Of a stretch of DNA of 64,000 nt, positions 41,134-48,148 are shown piece after piece (within the stretch, counting starts at the first letter, position 1; each line of letters starts with the position of its first letter). Made by a program: the position numbers and the translations under genes. The stretch is from the NCBI RefSeq assembly GCF_900105055.1, contig NZ_FNTA01000004.1, positions 4,123,501 through 4,187,500 of the forward strand. Reading direction: 5' to 3'. The stretch comes from Amycolatopsis lurida. GTDB lineage: Bacteria > Actinomycetota > Actinomycetes > Mycobacteriales > Pseudonocardiaceae. The notes beneath the pieces were generated by a model, which saw nothing but the letters and a program-made list of their open reading frames with translations, was not told the origin of the DNA and did not search any database.

Positions 41134-41469
41134 ATGAAGAATCGGACCGTGTACCGGGCGGAGGACGGCGAGCACGTCGGCTACGTCGTCCCCGCGCCGG
41201 AAACCCGTTGGCAGGCACTGACCGTTTTCGGCTACCCGCTGGGCGGGCCCGCCGCCTTCGACGACTCCGTCGCGTTGCTGGAGGCCGAGGGGCTGGCCAT
41301 CCTCGCCGAGCGCTGGTCGGTCAGGCAGGGTGACGACTGGATCAGCTGCCGTCTGGTCGAAACCTCGCCCGAAGCCGTCATAGTGCGGATCGACGACTTC
41401 GGGGCCGAGGACTTCGGCAAGCACGTCAGGCTGGAACGTCCTGGACCTGAGGTGCTGAAACGCGCTTAG
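41134..41469 (+). CDS. Hypothetical protein
   Basis: 111 residues, soluble. Motif-poor but codon-like in composition: RTVYRAEDGEHVGYVVPAPETRWQALTVFGYPLGGPAAF, then WSVRQGDDWISCRLVETSPEAVIVR. No signal or membrane segment. Its 3' end overlaps the convergent GT87 gene by 44 bp. Family not recognised. Confidence 0.6.
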   Translation: MKNRTVYRAEDGEHVGYVVPAPETRWQALTVFGYPLGGPAAFDDSVALLEAEGLAILAERWSVRQGDDWISCRLVETSPEAVIVRIDDFGAEDFGKHVRLERPGPEVLKRA

Positions 41470-42964
41470 CGTCCGGCGCGCCGTCGAGGAAACCACCGAT
41501 CGGATCGTCGTCCCCGGCGGCGCGGACGGGGTCTCTGCGCGGCTGGTGGATCTGGTGGATCACCAGCGCGCAGAGGCCGACCACCGCGAGGTCGCGGACC
41601 ACGACGGTGCCGAGGAACCAGTCTTCGGGCAGGCCCTTGTTGTCGACGCCGAGGTAGTACATCATCCGTGGCGCCCAGACCAGCGCGTCGAGGATCATCC
41701 AGCCGAGCAGCAGCCGCCAGCGCGGGATCGCGAGCACCGCCAGCGGCACCAGCCACAGCGAATACTGCGGGCTCCACACCTTGTTGGTCAGCAGGAACGC
41801 GGCGACCACGAGGAAGGCCAGCTGGCCCAGCCGCGGACGGCGCGGCGCCTTCATCGCGACGTACCCGATGCCGGCGCAGGCGGCGAGGAACAGCACCGCC
41901 ACGACGGTGTTGAGCACGACCGGTGTCTGACCCGTGGCGAGTTTCCCGTCGAATCCGGCCCAGCCGGAAAGGTGGGAGATCACGTTGTAGAGCGAGTCGG
42001 GATCCATCGGCCGCGCCGTGTTGAGGCGGAAGAACTCCCACCAGCCGGTGGGAGCGGCGAGCGCGAACGGGACGTTGACCACCACGAGTGTCGTCGCGGC
42101 GAGCCCGGCGGTGAGCGCCCAGTGTTTGACCTTGCCCGCGCGCAGGCACAGGAAGAACAACGGGATGAGCAACAGCAGCGGATACAGCTTCGCCGCCGCG
42201 CCGAGGCCGAGCAGCAAACCCGCGATCTCGGGACGCCGCCGGGCCCACGCGAGCAGCGCGGTCGCGGTGAACGCGGTCGCGATGGCGTCGAAGTTGGTGA
42301 ACACGTGCACCAGCACCAACGGCGAGATCGCGACCAGCGCGGCGTCCCACGGGCGGCGTTTCAGCGATCGGCCGGTCGCCCACACCGTGACCAGCCAGGC
42401 CAGCGCGAGCCAGAGCGCCGAGATGTTGAAGTACACGGCCACCGGGAGCGCGCCGGGCAGCCAGCCCGATTCCGCGACCGAAAGCCACGCTTCGGCGAGC
42501 TTCGCGTTGATCCACTGGAACAGCCCGGTCGCGACCGGGTACTCCATGTACCGCGTGGTCTCCTTCGCCGTTCCCGCGTCTTCGGTCCACGAAGTCACGT
42601 ACGGGAAGGTGTCCGGATTGTTCAGGCGCTCGGAACTGTAAAGCGGGATGATGTCCGAATAGCACATCGCGACGAACGGGCGGCCCGCCCGCCAATCGAG
42701 CTGATGCGTCCCGGAATCGTCGGTGTACTGCTGGATGCACGACGCCTTGCCGAACCACGAGAGCAGCAGCGCGAGGCAGGCCAGCAGCAGCCCGACCCGC
42801 TGCGGCGACCAGAACCAGTGCCGCCCCACGGCCGCGTGCTCGCCGAGCGGGCCGCCGATCGGTCTCGTGGCCGCGGCCACGAGCGGTTCGTTCCAGCTCG
42901 GGATGACCCGCTCGCCGGGGGTGAGGGAGAGCGGAGCCTCGGGCTGGGTCGTCTGGTCGGACAC
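41426..42964 (-). CDS. GT87-family (DUF2029) membrane mannosyltransferase-like protein
   Basis: 512 residues from GTG 42964. About 10-12 hydrophobic segments. The first periplasmic loop carries CYSDIIPLYSSERL and YMEYPVATGLFQW, typical of polyprenyl-phosphomannose-dependent GT-C enzymes. AAKLYPLLLLIPLFFLCLR is the family core motif. The M. tuberculosis gene at the same place next to ponA1 (Rv0051) is of this kind. Probably adds mannose or a related sugar to a lipoglycan or protein at the outer face of the membrane. Confidence 0.85.
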   Translation of the reverse strand: MSDQTTQPEAPLSLTPGERVIPSWNEPLVAAATRPIGGPLGEHAAVGRHWFWSPQRVGLLLACLALLLSWFGKASCIQQYTDDSGTHQLDWRAGRPFVAMCYSDIIPLYSSERLNNPDTFPYVTSWTEDAGTAKETTRYMEYPVATGLFQWINAKLAEAWLSVAESGWLPGALPVAVYFNISALWLALAWLVTVWATGRSLKRRPWDAALVAISPLVLVHVFTNFDAIATAFTATALLAWARRRPEIAGLLLGLGAAAKLYPLLLLIPLFFLCLRAGKVKHWALTAGLAATTLVVVNVPFALAAPTGWWEFFRLNTARPMDPDSLYNVISHLSGWAGFDGKLATGQTPVVLNTVVAVLFLAACAGIGYVAMKAPRRPRLGQLAFLVVAAFLLTNKVWSPQYSLWLVPLAVLAIPRWRLLLGWMILDALVWAPRMMYYLGVDNKGLPEDWFLGTVVVRDLAVVGLCALVIHQIHQPRRDPVRAAGDDDPIGGFLDGAPDAKRVSAPQVQDVPA

Positions 42965-43032
42965 GTGGCGGATGTTAGCGCCTATCCGGGTGACCACCCG
43001 GTGATGTCGCCGCTGTGCTGCTTCGGGCCTGC

Positions 43033-43095
43033 CGTGTCGTCCGTCTGATCACGCGTGTCGTCCACCTGATCACGCGTGTCGTCCCTCTGATCACG
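43033..43095. repeat. Three 21-bp direct repeats
   Basis: Units based on CGTGTCGTCC-NN-CTGATCACG, three head-to-tail copies differing only in the NN positions and one adjacent base, each containing the TGATCA palindrome. They end in the stop codon of the ROK gene and fill the gap to the GT87 gene. Confidence 0.85.
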
Positions 43096-44170
43096 CGAAA
43101 ACGCAGTCGCCGCTCTCGTAGAACCCGGCCAGCACCTCCGCCGCCGCGCCGAACGCGACGACGTCGTCGCCCATCTCGTCGAGATCGACCTGGATCCGTT
43201 GCCAGTGCGGCAAAGGCAGCAACTCCCGCAGCCGCGCCGCGACGGTGTCGCGGTAGACCTCGGGTTCCGCGCGGACCGAACGCCCGGTCAGCACGACCCG
43301 TTCGAGGTCGAGGACCTGGACGAGGTCGGCGAGACCGATCCCCAGCAGGCCCGCCGCCTCTTCCGTGGTCGCCGCCGCGTTGTGCAGCACCTCGACACAG
43401 CCGCGGCGGCCACACGCGCAGCGCGGTCCGTCGAAGGCGAGCGTGGTGTGCCCGAATTCGCCCGCGTTGGTCCGCGGCCCGCGATACAGCCTGCCGTCGA
43501 TCAGCAGGCCGACGCCGATCCCGGTGCCGACGAGCACGACGGCGGTCGCCGCCGGGTCGCCCTCCGGCCAGTGCTGGGCGAAGGCGGCGGCGTTGGTGTT
43601 CTTGTCGAGCCACACGGGCAGCCCGGTGCGTTTCGCGAGCAGGTCGCGCAGGGGGACGTGGTGCCAGCCAGGCATGTTCGTGGCGTCCCGGACCACGCCT
43701 TCGCGGTGGTCGAGAGGGCCGACACTGCCGACGCCGAGGCCCAGGACCTGTTCGCTTTCGATGCCGTCGAGTAGGGCTTCGGTCGCTTCGGCGAGGGCGG
43801 AAACGGCCTGGTCAGGGGTGAATCCGGGAGCCAGTGGCCCGCCGCGGGACGCGATGATCTTCCCGGTCAGGTCGGTTCTGAGCACCCGGAACGAGTCCCG
43901 GTCGAGCTGGGCGCCGAGCGCGTGCCGGGCGTCCGCGCGGACGCGCAGCAGGGTGCGCGGCTTGCCGACGCCGGACGCGGCCTGGCGTTCCTCGTCCAGC
44001 AGGCCGGCTTCGAGGAGTTCGGGGACGATCTTCGAGACGGCCTGCTGGGTGAGCCGGGTGCGTTCGGCGAGTTCGACGCGGCTGAGGCCGCCCGCGCGCA
44101 GGATGTGCGTGAGCAGCAGTGTCCGATTGTGCTGGCGCAGGCCGCGCAGATTGACCCCGGTCTCCGGCAT
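43091..44170 (-). CDS. ROK family transcriptional regulator (NagC/XylR-like)
   Basis: 359 residues from ATG 44170; ATG 44179 is also possible. N-terminal winged helix LLLTHILRAGGLSRVELAERTRLTQQAVSKIVPELLEAGL. The ROK domain has VVLVGTGIGVGLLIDGRLYRG, the HTTLAFDGPRCACGRRGCVEV zinc cluster (C-x-C-x4-C) intact, and a short C-terminus. Divergent from a Gfo/Idh/MocA oxidoreductase with a 23-bp imperfect palindrome between, so it probably controls that sugar-type enzyme. Confidence 0.9.
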   Translation of the reverse strand: MPETGVNLRGLRQHNRTLLLTHILRAGGLSRVELAERTRLTQQAVSKIVPELLEAGLLDEERQAASGVGKPRTLLRVRADARHALGAQLDRDSFRVLRTDLTGKIIASRGGPLAPGFTPDQAVSALAEATEALLDGIESEQVLGLGVGSVGPLDHREGVVRDATNMPGWHHVPLRDLLAKRTGLPVWLDKNTNAAAFAQHWPEGDPAATAVVLVGTGIGVGLLIDGRLYRGPRTNAGEFGHTTLAFDGPRCACGRRGCVEVLHNAAATTEEAAGLLGIGLADLVQVLDLERVVLTGRSVRAEPEVYRDTVAARLRELLPLPHWQRIQVDLDEMGDDVVAFGAAAEVLAGFYESGDCVFA

Positions 44171-44196
44171 AGCGCGCATCCTGCCATGACTGGCTG

Positions 44197-44219
44197 ATTA
44201 CGCAACACTGTTGTTTAAT
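44197..44219. promoter_or_regulatory. Candidate ROK operator
   Basis: ATTACGCAACA-C-TGTTGTTTAAT: 11-bp arms matching at 9 positions, with perfect CAACA-C-TGTTG at the core. It ends 6 bp before the oxidoreductase ATG and lies 27 bp from the ROK start. AT-rich, like NagC-class sites. Confidence 0.7.
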
Positions 44220-44225
44220 GGCTCC

Positions 44226-45275
44226 ATGGCTGATTTGCGAGTGGGGATCTTCGGATACGGCACCGGCGGGCGCGTCTTCCACGCGCCGCTGGTCGACGCG
44301 ACACCGGGGCTGACCCCGGCCGCCATCGTGACTTCGAATCCGGACCGGGCCGGGCAGGCGAGCGCCGACTATCCGGCCGCCGACGTGCTGCCGGACGCGG
44401 ACGCGTTGTTCGCGAAGGCCGGAGAACTGGACTTAGTCGTCGTCAGCACGCCGAACCGCACGCATGTTCCGCTCGCGCTCCGGGCGATCGAGGCCGGCCT
44501 GCCCGTCGTCGTTGACAAGCCCTTCGCGCCGACAGCGGCCGAAGCGGCGAAGGTCGCCGAAGCAGCGAAGGCCAAGGGCGTCGGGCTGACCGTGTTCCAG
44601 AACCGCCGGTTCGACTCGGACTTCCTCACCGTTCGCAAGGTCCTCGAGACCGGCCGGCTCGGCGACGTCTTCCGCTTCGAATCACGCTACGACCGCTGGG
44701 TGCCGAAGCCGCGGGACAACTGGCGCGAATTCGGCGACCCCGCCGAGGCAGGCGGCCTTCTCTACGACCTAGGCGCGCACATCGTCGACCAGGCGCTGCA
44801 ACTATTCGGCCCGGTCGCCGAGCTCTACGCGGAGGTCGACAGGCGCCGCGCCGGGGTGTCCGTCGACGACGACGCCTTCGTCGCCCTCCGGCACACGAAC
44901 GGGGTGCGCTCGCACCTTTGGGCGTCCGCGCTCGCGGGCACCCGGAACCCGCGATTCCGCGTGCTCGGCGACAAGGCGACCTTCACGAAGTACGGCCTCG
45001 ACGTCCAGGAGCCGCAGATCAAGGACGGGCTGCGGCCCGGCGACCCCGGCTGGGCCGTCGAACCGCCGTCGGACGCGGGCGTGCTCGGCGTGAACGACGA
45101 CGTCGAAACGGTGCCCACCGAGGTCGGCCGGTACGAGGAGTTCTACGCGCAGGTGCGCGACGCGCTGCTCGGCAAGGGCGCCTTCCCGGTCGATCCCGCC
45201 TCCGCCGTGGAGGCGCTCCGGGTCATCGAAGCCGCTCACCTTTCGGGTGCCGAACGGCGCGTCGTCACCCTCTAG
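44226..45275 (+). CDS. Gfo/Idh/MocA family oxidoreductase
   Basis: 349 residues from ATG 44226; TTG 44211 is in frame but lies in the operator. N-terminal Rossmann fold GIFGYGTGGRVFHAPLV, then VVVSTPNRTHVPLALRAIEAGLPVVVDKPFAPT (EKP-like DKP motif). C-terminal substrate domain with GGLLYDLGAHIVDQALQLFGPV carrying the catalytic His. NAD(P)-dependent sugar or inositol dehydrogenase; exact substrate unknown. Controlled most likely by the divergent ROK regulator. Confidence 0.88.
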   Translation: MADLRVGIFGYGTGGRVFHAPLVDATPGLTPAAIVTSNPDRAGQASADYPAADVLPDADALFAKAGELDLVVVSTPNRTHVPLALRAIEAGLPVVVDKPFAPTAAEAAKVAEAAKAKGVGLTVFQNRRFDSDFLTVRKVLETGRLGDVFRFESRYDRWVPKPRDNWREFGDPAEAGGLLYDLGAHIVDQALQLFGPVAELYAEVDRRRAGVSVDDDAFVALRHTNGVRSHLWASALAGTRNPRFRVLGDKATFTKYGLDVQEPQIKDGLRPGDPGWAVEPPSDAGVLGVNDDVETVPTEVGRYEEFYAQVRDALLGKGAFPVDPASAVEALRVIEAAHLSGAERRVVTL

Positions 45276-45331
45276 ACGCCGCAAGTACAGGGCGGGGTTC
45301 GCGGGAGCGGGCTCAGGCCTTCTTGTGCCGG

Positions 45332-45379
45332 GGTCGTGAGTGGCAAAGAGGGTTAGAACGACACTTGCCACTCACGACC
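45332..45379. repeat. Long palindrome in the 3' region of the oxidoreductase gene
   Basis: GGTCGTGAGTGGCAA/TTGCCACTCACGACC has perfect 15-bp arms (45332-45346/45365-45379) around an 18-nt loop. It may be a terminator or a copy of a dispersed palindromic element. Confidence 0.75.
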
Positions 45380-45435
45380 TGTCGGCGTTCAGAACCAGGC
45401 TTGCGACTTGCCGAGACCCTGGCGCCAGACGAAGC

Positions 45436-45478
45436 GAAGGGGCCCTTCACCGCGTGGCATGCGGTGAAGGGCCCCTTC
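45436..45478. terminator. Bidirectional hairpin, copy A of a dispersed palindrome
   Basis: GAAGGGGCCCTTCACCGC with perfect 18-bp arms and a 7-nt loop (45436-45453/45461-45478), 2 bp from the ponA-like stop. It shares CCCTTCACCGC...GCGGTGAAGGG with the element at 53406-53448. Confidence 0.85.
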
Positions 45479-45480
45479 AG

Positions 45481-47988
45481 CTACTCGTTGTCGCCTCTGC
45501 CGCCGCCGCGGCCGGGACCGTTGCCCCCGCCTTCTTCGCCACCGTTGTTCTCACTGGACGAAGGCGGGTTCTTCGAACTGGAAGGCGGGTCCTCTTCGTT
45601 CCGCGAGGACGACGATCCGGTGGACGGGCCGGTTGACGGCGTGCCGGTCTCGGTCGAGCCCTCGTCCTCGCCCGGCGGGGTCTGCGTCGACGGGACGACG
45701 TTGTTGTCGTCCCCGCCGATGATCTTGACCTTCTCGAAGCGCTCCCCCGGCTTCCCGTTCAGGTACAGGGAAAGGAACTTCTGCCAGATCGGCCCGGCGA
45801 TCGTCGAACCGAAGATCGACTTGCCGTTCTTGCCCTTCAGCGCCTTGTCGCCGTCGCCGCCGACCCACACCGCGGCCGAGATCGACGGCGTGTAGCCGAC
45901 CATCCAGGTCTGCGAGTTGGCGTCCTTCGCCGACGCGGGCTCGCCCGGACGGTAGGTGTGCTGCTGCGTTCCCGTCTTGCCCGCGCACTCGTGGTTGTTG
46001 GGGCACTTGAGCTTCGAGAACGGGATGACACCCTTGAGCGATTCGGTGACGTTGCCGGCGATCTGCTTGCTCTTGTCGGCGTCGTCGGCGAAGGCGGGCT
46101 TCGCCTCTTCCGGAGCCGAGTACGCGGCTTCGTCCTGCGAGTTGGTCACCTTGACGACGAAATGCTTGGCCCGACGCTGCCCTTCGGCCGCGAAGGTCGC
46201 GTACGCGGTGGCCATGTCCTCCGGGCTGATGACCGTCTTGCCACCACCGAGCGCGATGTTGTTGTCGGCGAACAGTTCGGCGGTGCCCTCCGGGGCGGGT
46301 TTGACCCCGGCGTCCTTGGCCGCCTGTGCCACCGGCCCGGGCTTGGTCACGTTCACGACCATGTCGTAGAACACCGTGTTGGCCGACCGCTGCATCGCCT
46401 CGGACACCGTGCACTGCTGCGAACAGGTACTGCCGGGACCGGCGTTCCGGATCGTCTGCTTCCCGAACTGCCGGTTGTTGGACCCGTCGAACGTCGAGTT
46501 GATGCCGCCCTTGCCGAGCTGCATGTACGCGGTGAGGTCGAACGGCTTCATCGAGGATCCGGGGTTCTGCGGCGTGTTCGCCCAGTCACGGCCCTTGAGG
46601 TCCTGTCCGTTGGGCCCCTTCACGATGGACGGCCCGCCGTAGTACGCCTTCACCCCGCCGGTCTTCGGGTCGATGGCGACGAGCGCGTTGAGCAGGTTCT
46701 CGTCGGTCTGGCCCTTCATCCCGTCGGCCACCGCCTGTTCGGCCGCGGCCTGCGCCTTCGGGTCGATGGTCGTGTAGACCTTGTAGCCGCCCCGGTAGTA
46801 GACGTCGTCGGTGATGCCGTTCGCGGCGAGTTCTTCCTTGACCTTGTCGCGGATGAAGGGGTTGACCACCCCGGCCTGTTCCTTGTCGGCCTGCGGGATC
46901 GGCGTCGGGAACTGCAGGTTCGCGCGATCCGCGGCGGAGAGGAAACCGTTCTGCACCATGCGGTTCAGCGCGACGTTCCAGCGGTCGTTCGCGACCTTCG
47001 GGTTCTCCGAGCGGCCCGGCTGCTGGATGAGGCCCGCGAGCAGCGCCGCCTCGGAGGCGTTCAGCTCGCCGGCGGGCTTGCCGAAGAACGCCTGCGCGGC
47101 CGACTCGATCCCGTACGCGCCGCGCCCGAAGTAGATGATGTTCAGGTACGCCGAGATGATGTCCTTCTTCTCGTACGTCTGGTTCATCTTGAAGGACTTG
47201 GCGAGTTCGGTCCACTTACGGGCGAGCGACGATTCGTCGTCCCCGCTGGCGACCTTGATGTACTGCTGGGAGATGGTCGAACCACCGCCCTTGCCCGCGG
47301 TCACCTGGTTGTAGACCGCGCGCAGGATACCGCCGATGTCGAACCCGGAGTTGGTCTCGAAGGAGGCGTCCTCGGTGGCGATGACGGCCTTCTTGACGAT
47401 GTCCGGAATCTGCTCCGGCGTCAGGATCTGCCGGTTGCCGCCCTTGGGGACGTCCTTGCCCATCTCGGTGTTGTCGGCGTAGTAGTAAGTCACCGCCTGG
47501 CCTTGCGTGGCCGCGACGGACTGCGGTGACGGCACGTCGACCGCGAAGTAGGTGATCACGAACGCGATCGCCGGGATGACGACGAAGAGGCAGAACAGCG
47601 CGAGCAGCACCCGTCGGATCCGTCTCCACCTGCGCTTCTTGCGCTGTGCGGGGGTGAGGATCGGCTTACCGTTCTCGTCGGTATCCGGGGCGTACGGCTC
47701 GTCCTCGTACGGCTCGTCGTAACCGCGGTCGGTGGTGCCGTTGTGCTCGTGATGAGTGATGAGGTCCGGTTCGTGCTGCGGCGCGACCGGTGGCCGCGGC
47801 GAGCGCCGCGGCGGCGGCTGCTGAGGCGTGCCCTGGCGTTGCCACGGTGCCTGCCCCGGGGGACCCTGCCGCTGCCCGTACCCGGGGGGCGGGCCGGCGG
47901 GTCGGCGGGGCGGTCCGGCCGGGCGTTGCGGACGACGTGCGGGGTCAGGGTCCTGACCTGGCCATCCGCCGTGGGGATCGTCGTTCAC
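45481..47988 (-). CDS. Class A penicillin-binding protein (bifunctional), copy 1
   Basis: 835 residues, GTG start. Disordered, Pro/Gln-rich cytoplasmic tail (1-115), TM 124-148. GT51 transglycosylase with catalytic Glu in IATEDASFETNSGFD (about 206) and GGSTISQQYIK. Transpeptidase with S-x-x-K in GSSMKPF (about 478-481), SAN (535-537) and KTGTQ near 690. Ser/Thr/Pro-rich C-tail. Polymerises and cross-links peptidoglycan. Its tandem neighbour starts with the same MNDD...WPGQ peptide. Confidence 0.95.
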   Translation of the reverse strand: MNDDPHGGWPGQDPDPARRPQRPAGPPRRPAGPPPGYGQRQGPPGQAPWQRQGTPQQPPPRRSPRPPVAPQHEPDLITHHEHNGTTDRGYDEPYEDEPYAPDTDENGKPILTPAQRKKRRWRRIRRVLLALFCLFVVIPAIAFVITYFAVDVPSPQSVAATQGQAVTYYYADNTEMGKDVPKGGNRQILTPEQIPDIVKKAVIATEDASFETNSGFDIGGILRAVYNQVTAGKGGGSTISQQYIKVASGDDESSLARKWTELAKSFKMNQTYEKKDIISAYLNIIYFGRGAYGIESAAQAFFGKPAGELNASEAALLAGLIQQPGRSENPKVANDRWNVALNRMVQNGFLSAADRANLQFPTPIPQADKEQAGVVNPFIRDKVKEELAANGITDDVYYRGGYKVYTTIDPKAQAAAEQAVADGMKGQTDENLLNALVAIDPKTGGVKAYYGGPSIVKGPNGQDLKGRDWANTPQNPGSSMKPFDLTAYMQLGKGGINSTFDGSNNRQFGKQTIRNAGPGSTCSQQCTVSEAMQRSANTVFYDMVVNVTKPGPVAQAAKDAGVKPAPEGTAELFADNNIALGGGKTVISPEDMATAYATFAAEGQRRAKHFVVKVTNSQDEAAYSAPEEAKPAFADDADKSKQIAGNVTESLKGVIPFSKLKCPNNHECAGKTGTQQHTYRPGEPASAKDANSQTWMVGYTPSISAAVWVGGDGDKALKGKNGKSIFGSTIAGPIWQKFLSLYLNGKPGERFEKVKIIGGDDNNVVPSTQTPPGEDEGSTETGTPSTGPSTGSSSSRNEEDPPSSSKNPPSSSENNGGEEGGGNGPGRGGGRGDNE

Positions 47989-48092
47989 TGGGACGTCCTC
48001 CGAACCTTCCGTGGTGAGCGCGGTCCTGCGGTCGCAGGTCTCCTTCTAGTTAAGACGTATCAAAGCGGTTCAGGTTCATCGGTGCGAAGAAA

Positions 48093-48126
48093 AAAGGTGT
48101 GCCGGGCGCTCGCCCGGCACACCTTT
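48093..48126 (-). terminator. Terminator after penicillin-binding protein copy 2
   Basis: AAAGGTGTGCCGGGCG/CGCCCGGCACACCTTT, a 16-bp stem with a minimal loop, followed on the minus strand by a run of T. Lies 23 bp past the stop of the upstream PBP gene. Confidence 0.92.
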
Positions 48127-48148
48127 CAGCACCTGTTCAGCCCGATCG

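Noticed and set aside
43033..43095. CRISPR array
   Set aside because: The three units are directly adjacent with no spacers, and there are no cas genes.
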